Origin: Brachyspira murdochii DSM 12563
GTDB lineage: Bacteria > Spirochaetota > Brachyspiria > Brachyspirales > Brachyspiraceae
Reading direction: 5' to 3'
Assembly: GCF_000092845.1 (NCBI RefSeq)
Contig: NC_014150.1
Location: 2,603,510-2,667,509, forward strand
Length of the DNA: 64,000 nt
Shown one piece after another: positions 51,098 through 59,397 of the stretch. The translations under genes and the position numbers were made by a program. The notes under the pieces are model-generated. The model ran no database searches, was not told where the DNA came from, and saw nothing but the letters and a program-made list of their open reading frames with translations. Position 1 is the first letter of the stretch. Each line of letters starts with the position of its first letter.

Positions 51098-51892
51098 TTA
51101 TCTTTTTAAGTTTACAACTGTTGCAAGCAAGTTATCGCTAGTTTGTACTGCTTTAGAGTTCATTTCATACGCTCTTTGTGCCACAATCATATCAACCATT
51201 TCATCAACTACTTTAACGTTTGACATTTCAACGAATCCCTGATGTATTCTAGGAAATCCGTTAGCACCAGGTTCACCTTCAAAAGCAGGACCGCTTGCTA
51301 TAGTTTCTTTATATAAGTTATCGCCTATAGAAAGAAGTCCGGGCTGATTGATAAATCTATGAAGTGTAATTTGACCTATTTCTACAGGATCATTTTCATC
51401 ACCTATTTTTACAGATACAACACCTTCTCTTGATATAGATATTTGCTCTACCAAAAAGTTTTCTGGAAATACTATTTCTGGTACTAGTCTGTATCCATTT
51501 GAAGTAACCATTTGACCGTTAGCATCAATTTTGAAAGATCCGTCTCTAGTATATGAAACGCTTCCGTCCGGCATTAATACTTGAAAGAAACCTTCTCCTT
51601 CCAATGCCAAGTCAAGTTTATTTCCTGTTGCCTGTAAAGAACCTTGATCAAACATTTTTTGTGTAGAAGCACTTTTTACACCTAGTCCTGTTTGAAGTCC
51701 TACAGGTCTTACTGTATCTTCTGTAGCTGGTGTGCCTTGTATTTTTAAGTTTTGATATATTAAATCTTCAAAATCAGCTCTTACTTTTTTATATCCTATA
51801 GTGTTAACATTGGCAAGGTTATTTGCGATAGTGTCAGTTTTAAACTGCATACCATTCATACCGCTTGCTGCTGTCCATAAAGAACGTACCAT
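51098..51892 (-). CDS. flgG: Flagellar distal rod protein FlgG
   Basis: The 264-residue rod protein has the N-terminal flagellar motif SLWTAASGMNGMQFKTDTIANNLANVNTIGYKK, in outline, FEDLIYQNL, the central domain with GEGFFQVLMPDGSVSYTRDGSF, and the C-terminal QGFVEMSNVKVVDEMVDMIVAQRAYEMNSKAVQTSD coiled segment. Length and motifs are those of FlgG and not FlgF. It forms the distal rod of the periplasmic flagellum. The start is the ATG at 51892 with AGGGAG upstream; a GTG at 51901 is in frame. It is alone: flgF and the ring genes are not adjacent. Confidence 0.95.
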   Translation of the reverse strand: MVRSLWTAASGMNGMQFKTDTIANNLANVNTIGYKKVRADFEDLIYQNLKIQGTPATEDTVRPVGLQTGLGVKSASTQKMFDQGSLQATGNKLDLALEGEGFFQVLMPDGSVSYTRDGSFKIDANGQMVTSNGYRLVPEIVFPENFLVEQISISREGVVSVKIGDENDPVEIGQITLHRFINQPGLLSIGDNLYKETIASGPAFEGEPGANGFPRIHQGFVEMSNVKVVDEMVDMIVAQRAYEMNSKAVQTSDNLLATVVNLKR

Positions 51893-52074
51893 ATAATACA
51901 CTCCCTAATTTATAAATTTATTGATATTATATATTCGGTAATTATAAAAATTGCTTTATAGAATTTATATAAAAATATTATGTTAAGTTATTTAATTCTG
52001 TTTTGATATTAAAATACTTGTTAAAGATAAAATTCTGTTATAAAATAATATAAATTAAAAAAGGTATTTTGAAA

Positions 52075-53460
52075 ATGTCATATTCCAAGCTAATAATTAA
52101 AAATTTCGGTAAGATTAAAGAGGCAGAAATAGAGCTTTCTAATTTTATATTGTTTATAGGTGATAATAATAGCGGAAAAAGCTATTTGATGACATTGATA
52201 TACGGTTTGATGGAATACAGTAAAGCTATTGCTGATATTATGTTTCAAGATAAGGATTTTATTTACAGCTTGGAAGAATATAAAAAAATTAAAATTATTG
52301 TTGATAAATATGTAAAAATAAATGAGAAAATAGAAAATGATAATGTAGTTACTGATAGTCTTTTAATAAATAAAGATGCTGATAAAAAATTGTCTCTTTT
52401 AAAAAAGGATGAAATTAATTTATTTAATGAATTATTAAACAAATTATTAAATAAATACAAAATAGAAATTTTGAAATTTATTTTTAATGATAATGATAAT
52501 GTAATAAATTTAGAAAGTATATATTTTGATAATTCAAATTATTTATTTAATATTTTTATTACTAAAAAATCTCTATTTATTCGTAAATTAAATTCTTTTT
52601 CTATATTAAAAATAGGAAATGATGATAGTATCGACTATATTTTTATAATGAGAAATATATTTTCTAATATATTAGAAAATAATTCTTCTTCTTTTGAATT
52701 AAAATTTTTACCAACATCAAGAACAGGTTTTTTATTAACATATAAAGAATTATCAAAAATATCAAATATGCATCAATTTAGTATTGGAGATAAAAAAGAA
52801 AAAACTTTATTTCAGAAACCTATTATAGATTTTATTAATAGTTTAATAGATTTGTCTTATAATTTTGAAGAAAGTGAAGACTTTAAAGATATAATAGAAA
52901 TACTTGAAAATAATATACTAAAAGGTAAAATTAATATTAATAAAGAAACAAATGCTATGTATTATCAGCCGAATAATAAAGATTTAAAAGTACCTATGCA
53001 TTTATGCTCTGCTGTTATTACAGAAGTTGCTCCATTATATTTATTTTTGAAATATTACAATATATTTGGGGATTTATTTATTGAGGAGCCAGAATTATCA
53101 TTGCATTTAAAATTGCAGAAACAATTAGCCCGTATATTAATAAACTTAGTTAATAAAAAAAGAAATATTATAATATCTACTCACAGCGACACAATATTGG
53201 AACATATAAATAATATGGCAGTTCTTAACAGTATGAAAGATGATAATAAAAAAAATCAAATATTAAAAGAGTATTCATATACAGAAGATGACACTATAGA
53301 TATAGATAAAATTAGGATATATCAATTTGATACTGATGATAATGATATTACAGCCATAAAGGAATTGAAAGGCGACAGAGAAACAGGATTTTATATAGAA
53401 ACATTTCATAAATATATAAATAATGCCTCTTTAGAATATGATGCAATAAATGAAGATTAA
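52075..53460 (+). CDS. AAA/ABC-type ATPase of an ATPase-nuclease pair
   Basis: The 461-residue protein is an OLD/RecF-like ATPase without a TOPRIM domain. Walker A is GDNNSGKS (residues 29-36), directly after an N-terminal strand pair typical of SMC-type heads. A PTSRTGFLLT motif is at 213-222 and a signature-like CSAVITEVAPLYLFLKY at 311-327. Walker B LFIEEPELSLH (334-344) has two acidic residues, and an H-loop STHSD is at 368-372. The middle (residues 60-290) is a long helical insertion. It begins with an AAGG site and shares one base with the next gene, so they are translated together. Such ATPases are common in anti-phage systems (for example PtuA of Septu, AriA of PARIS). Confidence 0.8.
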   Translation: MSYSKLIIKNFGKIKEAEIELSNFILFIGDNNSGKSYLMTLIYGLMEYSKAIADIMFQDKDFIYSLEEYKKIKIIVDKYVKINEKIENDNVVTDSLLINKDADKKLSLLKKDEINLFNELLNKLLNKYKIEILKFIFNDNDNVINLESIYFDNSNYLFNIFITKKSLFIRKLNSFSILKIGNDDSIDYIFIMRNIFSNILENNSSSFELKFLPTSRTGFLLTYKELSKISNMHQFSIGDKKEKTLFQKPIIDFINSLIDLSYNFEESEDFKDIIEILENNILKGKININKETNAMYYQPNNKDLKVPMHLCSAVITEVAPLYLFLKYYNIFGDLFIEEPELSLHLKLQKQLARILINLVNKKRNIIISTHSDTILEHINNMAVLNSMKDDNKKNQILKEYSYTEDDTIDIDKIRIYQFDTDDNDITAIKELKGDRETGFYIETFHKYINNASLEYDAINED

Positions 53461-54065
53461 TGATTATGGACGATTTTAATAAACTTTATAATACTCCTTT
53501 TATAGATAATCAAAGATATTTATTTGATAATACCATGTGCAAGATTGATGTGATAGAAGATATTTTTACTATAAAAGATGAAAAATCAGAAATGGAATGC
53601 CGTATAAAATTAAACTCTAAATCTATTTGCAGTTCGGATATAGAAGGCAATAAAAAATTTAACCATTTAAGAATGAATAAATGTGCTGATGCTGTTATTA
53701 TAAATAAAAATAAAAATGATAAATTTGATTTGCATATAATAGAATTAAAAAATGATGTTCATGATGATGATTTGAAAGAACTTCATAAACAGTTTTTAGG
53801 TGCATATTTGAGAATAAGAGCTATTTTTTTAGCCTATTCTAATGATATAGAAAATATAAAGTTTTATCTGATATATAATAATTTTAATAAGTCATATAGA
53901 AATATAAATAGTACAAATAAGAAAAAAGATAAAATTATTGAAAGACAATTATTATCTAAAAATAAAATTATTAATAATATATTTCTTCCAATTTATCCGT
54001 TTAATTCTAATACATTAAATATAAAAAAACATAATATAAGTTTAGAAAATGAAATAATCATTTAA
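53460..54065 (+). CDS. PD-(D/E)XK-like nuclease partner of the ATPase
   Basis: The 201-residue protein is translationally coupled to the ATPase (TAATG overlap at 53458-53462). It has no family I can name, but its centre reads KCADAVIIN (Asp 77) and, 18 residues on, LHIIELKND (Glu 95, Lys 97), followed by a helix with QFLGAYLRIRAI. That spacing and the hydrophobic strands fit the PD-(D/E)XK nuclease core, D-x(n)-ExK. An acidic residue before the core (Asp 60 or Glu 62) may complete the site. Its C-terminal part is basic and Asn-rich, perhaps for nucleic acid binding. Together with the ATPase it suggests a two-gene effector system. Confidence 0.6.
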   Translation: MIMDDFNKLYNTPFIDNQRYLFDNTMCKIDVIEDIFTIKDEKSEMECRIKLNSKSICSSDIEGNKKFNHLRMNKCADAVIINKNKNDKFDLHIIELKNDVHDDDLKELHKQFLGAYLRIRAIFLAYSNDIENIKFYLIYNNFNKSYRNINSTNKKKDKIIERQLLSKNKIINNIFLPIYPFNSNTLNIKKHNISLENEIII

Positions 54066-54194
54066 TTTTATTATTGTGATTTAGTTTATTAAATATACTG
54101 TGAATAATTCTTTGTATATTTTTATTATTGATATTTTTACAAATAGTATTATAATGGCATTTCAATTAACTTTTTATATTTATTGGTTTTATTT

Positions 54195-54845
54195 ATGGAT
54201 TATGTAATATCTACTACTTTGTACCTATTAAAAGGAACATACATCACCTTATGTCTTTACTTTGTAACGGCAATATTTTCTCTTCCATTATCTATGCTTT
54301 TTGCAGCATTGCAGTTTAGTGCTCCAAAGTTTATAAGGTATATTTTTGATATATATGCTTGGATATTTAGAGGAACTCCTTTAATACTTCAGCTTATATT
54401 CTTTTATTATGGGCTTCCTCTTATGACCAATAATATGATAGCTTTTCCGGCTTTTACATCCGCTGCTGTAACTTTTATACTTAATTATTCTGCCTATCTT
54501 ATGGAGATATTCAGAGCTGGTATTGAAAGTATAGAGAAAGGTCAGTATGAGGCTGGTTTTGCTCTTAATTTAAGCTATAGACAGATTATGACTAGAATAA
54601 TACTTCCTCAGGCTGTGAGAAGAGTACTTCCTCCGCTTTCTAATGAGGCTATTAACTTAATAAAAGATACTGCTTTGGTCATAGTGTTGGGTATAGGCGA
54701 TTTAATGCTTCATGCCAGACAAATACTTACTAGAGATTATAAATTACTTCCGTTTTTTATAGCAGCTATTATATACTTGCTTTTTACTTCTATTTTGGTT
54801 CTTGTATTCAGACAATTGGAGAAGAAATATGTCATTAGAAACTAA
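54195..54845 (+). CDS. Polar amino-acid ABC permease
   Basis: The 216-residue protein has five or so membrane helices and the HisMQ/GlnP signatures: FRGTPLILQLIFFYYGLP near residue 55, SAYLMEIFRAGIESIEKGQYEAGFALNLSYRQIMTRIILPQAVRRVLPPLSNEAINLIKDTALV in outline from 95 to 160. The EAA-type loop (EAGFALNLS) binds the ATPase. The ATG at 54195 is used; a TTG at 54183 is in frame. It overlaps the ATPase gene by 17 bp. The substrate is a polar amino acid, not fixed by sequence. Confidence 0.9.
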   Translation: MDYVISTTLYLLKGTYITLCLYFVTAIFSLPLSMLFAALQFSAPKFIRYIFDIYAWIFRGTPLILQLIFFYYGLPLMTNNMIAFPAFTSAAVTFILNYSAYLMEIFRAGIESIEKGQYEAGFALNLSYRQIMTRIILPQAVRRVLPPLSNEAINLIKDTALVIVLGIGDLMLHARQILTRDYKLLPFFIAAIIYLLFTSILVLVFRQLEKKYVIRN

Positions 54846-55611
54846 AGAAACTAATTTGAAAGTTGTAAATATAAAAAAACATTATAAAGACACTCCAGCT
54901 ATAAACGGAGTATCATTTACGGTTAATAAAGGAGATATACTTTCTATTATAGGACCTTCAGGAGCTGGAAAGAGTTCGCTTTTAAGAAATATTATACAGA
55001 TAGAAGAGCCAGACTACGGAGAGGTTTATATAGATAATGAGGTTTTATTTTGTAAGAGGGAAGGTGAGAAGGCATTAAATATTACACATTCAGATTTTAT
55101 GAAGCGTAAAGAAAAAATAGGTATGATATTTCAGCATTTTAATTTATTTCCTCATAAAACGGCATTAGAAAATATAATAGAAGCTCCTATCATAGTAAAG
55201 AAACAGAATAAAGACGAAGCTATTGAAGAGGCATTAAAACTTTTAGATAGTGTAGGGCTTAAGCATAAAAAAGACAGTTATCCTAATGAACTATCAGGAG
55301 GACAAAAACAGAGAGTGGCGATTGCAAGGGCTTTGGCTATGAAACCAGAAATACTTCTCTGCGATGAGCCTACATCAGCATTAGACCCAGAACTGATAGG
55401 TGAAGTTTTATCAGTATTAAAAGAGCTTGCAAAAGAAAAAATGACTATGATAGTTGTAAGTCATGAAATAAGTTTTGTAAGAGAGCTTTCTACAAATATT
55501 GCTTTTATGGACGCTGGAAAAATTATCGCTATGGATACTTCGGATAATTTTTTTAATAATCAGAGTAATGATAGGATTAAAGATTTCTTAAACAAGATAT
55601 TTCATAAATAA
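54829..55611 (+). CDS. Polar amino-acid ABC transporter ATPase
   Basis: The 260-residue protein is GlnQ/HisP-like, with Walker A IGPSGAGKSS (near residue 41), Q-loop MIFQHFNLFPHKTALENI (near 102), signature LSGGQKQRVAIARALAMKP (near 157), Walker B LLCDEPTSALDPE and VVSHEISF. The 783-bp gene begins within the 3' end of the permease gene with GGAG ahead of the ATG at 54829. The amino-acid group in this family is variable. It precedes two binding-protein genes. Confidence 0.93.
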   Translation: MSLETKETNLKVVNIKKHYKDTPAINGVSFTVNKGDILSIIGPSGAGKSSLLRNIIQIEEPDYGEVYIDNEVLFCKREGEKALNITHSDFMKRKEKIGMIFQHFNLFPHKTALENIIEAPIIVKKQNKDEAIEEALKLLDSVGLKHKKDSYPNELSGGQKQRVAIARALAMKPEILLCDEPTSALDPELIGEVLSVLKELAKEKMTMIVVSHEISFVRELSTNIAFMDAGKIIAMDTSDNFFNNQSNDRIKDFLNKIFHK

Positions 55612-55658
55612 TATTTTTATATAAAATCAAAAATTGGAAATTAATTTTCAAATAAATG

Positions 55659-55686
55659 TTGACATTTTCTTAAATAGTATTACAAT
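55659..55686 (+). promoter_or_regulatory. Sigma-70 promoter of the binding-protein genes
   Basis: TTGACA (55659-55664), a 16-bp spacer and TACAAT (55681-55686). It gives the binding proteins their own, stronger transcription, separate from the permease and ATPase. Its leader of about 185 nt contains a small open reading frame. Confidence 0.75.
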
Positions 55687-55718
55687 ACGTAGTAATGAAG
55701 TAGGTTATGGAGCTGCTT

Positions 55719-55802
55719 ATGAATAATAATTATTGTTTATGCAATATTTCTAATATTCTTTTTTTGTCATTTCATTATACCAATCATAGATATCATAGAT
55801 AA
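55719..55802 (+). CDS. Possible 27-codon leader peptide
   Basis: GGAG at 55709-55712 is correctly spaced from an ATG at 55719. The frame encodes MNNNYCLCNISNILFLSF... and ends HYTNHRYHR before TAA at 55800-55802. Three of the last nine codons are His and two are Arg. Its position in the leader of an amino-acid binding protein gene is suggestive of attenuation, but the frame is short and could be chance. Only a weak downstream hairpin is seen (AGCT-containing, about 55815-55845). Confidence 0.35.
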   Translation: MNNNYCLCNISNILFLSFHYTNHRYHR

Positions 55803-55877
55803 AATCTTTAATTATAAGCTGTATAAGCTAATTTTATAAACTAATTAAATATAAAAATTTCTTAAGGAGAAAAAATT

Positions 55878-56705
55878 ATGAAACGTATATTAACTTTTTT
55901 ATTATTGGCTTTTTTTGCAGTTATTATAAGCTGTAATAATAATTCAGGAAGTGCTAATAATAATGCAGCACCAGAATCAACAGAGGATAATTCTCTTCAA
56001 AAGGTAAAAGATGCAGGCAAATTAGTATTAGGTTTGGATGATACTTTTGCTCCAATGGGTTTCAGAGATGAAAACGGAGAAGTTGTAGGATTTGATATTG
56101 ATTTGGCTAAAGAAGTTGCTTCAAGACTTGGTGTAGAATTAGAGATAAAACCAATAGAATGGTCTAGTTCAATATTAAGCCTTAATAAAGGCGATGTAGA
56201 TGTGCTTTGGAATGGTGTAACTATCAATGACGCTAGAAAACAGCAGATTAATTTTTCTAAACCTTATCTTAATAACAGACTTGTTATAGTAAAAGCTATT
56301 GATGATGCTGCTATTAACTCTAAAGATGACTTATCAGGAAAAGTATTGGGTGTTCAGGTTGGAAGTAATGATGAAGCATTAACTGCTGATCCTTCAAGTA
56401 AAGATGCTAAAGAAATACGCAGATATGATGTAAATGTAAATGCATTTTTGGATTTGCAGGCTAAAAGAATAGATGCTGTTATTATAGATGAAGTAGCTGC
56501 TCAGTACTATATATCAGAAAAGAAAGCACCTTTTGTTGTAGTTGATAATAGCCCTTTAACAGAAGAATTGTATGGTGTTGGCTTTAGAAAAAGTGATGAA
56601 AAACTTTTGGCAGAGGTTGACAGAATATTAGATGAGATGAAAGCTGACGGAAAGGCTGCTGAGATATCTCAGAAATGGTTTGCTAAAGATATAGTTTTAA
56701 AATAA
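55878..56705 (+). CDS. Amino-acid-binding lipoprotein, copy 1
   Basis: The 275-residue lipoprotein has a lipobox AVIISC (Cys near 19), an Asn/Ser/Ala linker, and the SBP_bac_3 pattern: GKLVLGLDDTFAPMGFRDENGEVVGFDIDLAKEVASRLGVELEIKPIEW in outline (residues 47-96), the ligand Arg/Asp region, WNGVTINDARKQQINFSKPYL, and QKWFAKDIV at the end. It delivers a polar amino acid to the permease. An AAGGAG site precedes the start. Copy 2 follows after 43 bp. Confidence 0.92.
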   Translation: MKRILTFLLLAFFAVIISCNNNSGSANNNAAPESTEDNSLQKVKDAGKLVLGLDDTFAPMGFRDENGEVVGFDIDLAKEVASRLGVELEIKPIEWSSSILSLNKGDVDVLWNGVTINDARKQQINFSKPYLNNRLVIVKAIDDAAINSKDDLSGKVLGVQVGSNDEALTADPSSKDAKEIRRYDVNVNAFLDLQAKRIDAVIIDEVAAQYYISEKKAPFVVVDNSPLTEELYGVGFRKSDEKLLAEVDRILDEMKADGKAAEISQKWFAKDIVLK

Positions 56706-56748
56706 AATTATATTTTTAATATTTTATTTATTGATGGAGAAAATAAAG

Positions 56749-57609
56749 ATGAAAAAAGCATCAATTATTATATTGTCTTTCTTTTTATTATTTGCTGTTT
56801 CATGTTCTAAAGAAGATAATAAAAATCAGCCTTTAAATAATTTTGATATTGTTAAAGAAGATGAGATGCAAGTTCAGGAAGAAGATAATTCTTTATCAAG
56901 AGTACAAAATGCAGGAAAATTGGTACTTGGTTTAGATGATACTTTTGCTCCGATGGGATTTGTAGGAGATAACGGCGAAATAGTTGGATTTGATATTGAT
57001 TTAGCAAGAGAAGTTGCTAAACGTATGGGAGTTCAGCTTGAAACTAAACCTATAGATTGGGGCAGCTCCACATCCATTTTAACTAATGGTGAAATAGATG
57101 TTCTTTGGAATGGTCTTAATATCAGCGATGAAAGAAAGTTGTATATGAATTTTTCAAAGCCATATTTGAATAATATGCTTATTATTGTTAAAAATAATGA
57201 TGATGAAAGTATTAATTCTATAGATGATTTGGCAGGTAAAATTGTAGGTGTTCAATACGGCGGTAATTATGAGCAAATATCAAATCACCCTATAGTTTCA
57301 CAGATAAAAGAATTACGTCAGTATAATGGAAATATTGATGCACTTGCTGATTTGCAAAATGACAGATTAAATGCTGTGATAATAGATGATGTTTTTGCTC
57401 AGTATTATATAGCTCAAAAAAATGCTCCTTTTACTATAGTATACAGCACTCCTTTTACAGATGGTTTATATGCTGTAGGAATAAAAAAATCCGATAAAAA
57501 ACTTTTGGAGGAAATTGATAAAATATTAGATGAGATAAAATCTGACGGAACAGCTTCAGAAATATCTCAAAAATGGTTTAACAAAGATTTAATTATAAAG
57601 CAGCCATAG
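56749..57609 (+). CDS. Amino-acid-binding lipoprotein, copy 2
   Basis: The 286-residue lipoprotein has a lipobox LFAVSC (Cys near 19) and a longer acidic linker (DEMQVQEEDNS). It is a tandem duplicate of copy 1, with GKLVLGLDDTFAPMGFVGDNGE, GFDIDLAREVAKRMGVQLE, WNGLNISDERKLYMNFSKPYL and QKWFNKDL conserved. The start at 56749 is preferred to 56734 because GGAGA is well placed before it. Differences cluster around residues 150-190 (VQYGGNYEQISNHP against VQVGSNDEALTADP), a lobe-2 ligand region, so ligand preference may differ. Confidence 0.91.
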   Translation: MKKASIIILSFFLLFAVSCSKEDNKNQPLNNFDIVKEDEMQVQEEDNSLSRVQNAGKLVLGLDDTFAPMGFVGDNGEIVGFDIDLAREVAKRMGVQLETKPIDWGSSTSILTNGEIDVLWNGLNISDERKLYMNFSKPYLNNMLIIVKNNDDESINSIDDLAGKIVGVQYGGNYEQISNHPIVSQIKELRQYNGNIDALADLQNDRLNAVIIDDVFAQYYIAQKNAPFTIVYSTPFTDGLYAVGIKKSDKKLLEEIDKILDEIKSDGTASEISQKWFNKDLIIKQP

Positions 57610-57620
57610 ATATTATTGGT

Positions 57621-57660
57621 AATAAGACAAGGGTAGTAGATACTCTTGTCTTATTTTTTA
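57621..57660. terminator. Bidirectional terminator after the amino-acid transporter genes
   Basis: Stem AATAAGACAAG/CTTGTCTTA (57621-57631 and 57645-57653), followed by TTTTTTA. It also serves the convergent LRR gene. Confidence 0.82.
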
Positions 57661-57673
57661 TTGATAATGAAAT

Positions 57674-58534
57674 TTATAAGCTTTTTATTATCATTCCGTT
57701 TATATATAAATATTTTAATTTTTTTAATTTATAAATTTCATTAGGCAAAGATGAGAGGTTTCCTTTTATATATAGTTTTTTTAGATTTTCTAAATTATAA
57801 AAATCATTTTCTATAGTTATTAATGAGCTGCTGCTAAAATATAACTCTTCCAAGGTATTGATATTTCCTATATACTCACTTATAACCTTTAAATTATTAT
57901 CCAGCAATGATAAAATTTTTAATTTTGGAAGTTCTGTTATTGCTTTAGGAATAGATTTTATTTTATTATTATTAATATAAAGTTTTTTTAAATTAGTTAA
58001 TTTTGAAATCTTATTAGATATATTTACTATATTGTTATTTGATATATCTAATTCTTCTAATTTTGATAAATAAAATACTTCATTAGGAATTTCATCTAAT
58101 GAATATCCTGATAGATTAAGAGTTTTTAATTTCTTTAATTTAAATATTTCTTTAGGAAAACTTTTTAATATATTATTTGATATATCTATTTCTTCAGCAT
58201 TTTGCAAGACAATAATTTTTTTAGGTATTGATTTAATTTTATTAAAACTGATATCAATATATTTTAAATTTTCCAGCGATAATATGCATTCTGGAAATTT
58301 ATCTATATCATTATTACATATATCTAAATGTCTAAGATTTGTTAATATACTTATTTCATTTGGAATATATCTAAGCTTAAGACTGCTTAAATCTAAGTTT
58401 TTAATATTTAATAAATCTTCTTTTTTATAGCTTTTTATTTTAGTTATATTATTATTTTCAAAGAAATCATATAAAACTTCTAGTTTATTATTTATTATTT
58501 CATTATTATTTTTTGATGACGATATATTTTTCAT
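57674..58534 (-). CDS. Leucine-rich repeat protein
   Basis: The 286-residue protein has no signal peptide. After about 50 residues it has about nine leucine-rich repeats of 23 residues with the pattern LPxxIxxLxxLxxLDISNNxIxxIP (for example LRHLDICNNDIDKFPECILSLENL). The repeat type is that of bacterial and spirochaetal LRR proteins. It is likely a cytoplasmic protein-interaction scaffold. The start at 58534 is chosen because AAGGAG is 7 nt upstream, whereas the ATG at 58540 is only 1 nt from it. The partner is unknown. Confidence 0.84.
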   Translation of the reverse strand: MKNISSSKNNNEIINNKLEVLYDFFENNNITKIKSYKKEDLLNIKNLDLSSLKLRYIPNEISILTNLRHLDICNNDIDKFPECILSLENLKYIDISFNKIKSIPKKIIVLQNAEEIDISNNILKSFPKEIFKLKKLKTLNLSGYSLDEIPNEVFYLSKLEELDISNNNIVNISNKISKLTNLKKLYINNNKIKSIPKAITELPKLKILSLLDNNLKVISEYIGNINTLEELYFSSSSLITIENDFYNLENLKKLYIKGNLSSLPNEIYKLKKLKYLYINGMIIKSL

Positions 58535-58622
58535 TATCATTCTCCTTTTCTAATCATATATTATAATTATATTAGGAGTCTATGACAGATTTTGTCATTG
58601 ATATGAAAAAATATAAAAAAAT

Positions 58623-59363
58623 CTAATTTTTTGTATAAATACTGTCTAAGATATATTTAAGTTTCATAGCCTCTAGCTGCCCTGGTGCCGATGAACGTTT
58701 AGCTGAGGCAAATGTTAGTATAGAGCCGAATATTCTGCTTATAATTCCAAGCTCTCCCATAGATATAGCTATTATAGGAAAATCTTTTATTTCGTTTGAA
58801 GCATCTAATAATGTTATTACATCTTTTTTTGTTTTAGGCATATATGCTACTTTTGCTATATCACATTTGAATTTTATCATTTTTTTTATTCTTGATATTA
58901 TTTCTTTTTTTGAAGGTGTTTTATTAAAATCATGATTTGATATTATTGTTTTTATATTGTTTGCTTTTGATAATTTTATTAATTTTTTGATATTATCATC
59001 TTTTAATGTTAATAATTCTAAATCTATTAAGTCAAAACATTTATTTTCGATGACAGCATTATATACATCTATTATAGAATTATTATATTTTATATTTCCT
59101 CCTTCCTTTATGCTTCTTAATGTAAATAATATAGGCTTGTTTGTTGTTTTTTTTATTTCATTAGAGATAGATATTATATAATCAAAATTTGAAGTGTCAT
59201 TTATAAAAAAATCTGCCCTCCACTCTATAATATCAACAGGAAGTTTGTTTATCTCTTTTATATATTTTATTATATCTTTTTCATTTTTTTCTACTACAGG
59301 TATACATATTTTTGGAGATCCGATTCCTAATTTTATATTCTTTATTTTTACTATATTTTCCAT
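58623..59363 (-). CDS. aroD: 3-dehydroquinate dehydratase, type I
   Basis: The shikimate-pathway enzyme converts 3-dehydroquinate to 3-dehydroshikimate through a Schiff base. The 246-residue protein has DIIEWRADFF (near residue 44), PILFTLRSIKEGG, IISNHDFNKTPS with the catalytic His (near 146), DIAKVAYMPKT with the Schiff-base Lys (near 173) and MGELGIISRIFGSILTFASAKRSSAPGQ. It is 34 bp from aroE on the same strand, so they form a pair that catalyses consecutive steps. aroB is 20 kb away. Confidence 0.94.
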   Translation of the reverse strand: MENIVKIKNIKLGIGSPKICIPVVEKNEKDIIKYIKEINKLPVDIIEWRADFFINDTSNFDYIISISNEIKKTTNKPILFTLRSIKEGGNIKYNNSIIDVYNAVIENKCFDLIDLELLTLKDDNIKKLIKLSKANNIKTIISNHDFNKTPSKKEIISRIKKMIKFKCDIAKVAYMPKTKKDVITLLDASNEIKDFPIIAISMGELGIISRIFGSILTFASAKRSSAPGQLEAMKLKYILDSIYTKN

Positions 59364-59397
59364 TTTCTAAATCCTCTCATTTTTATGTATACTTAAT

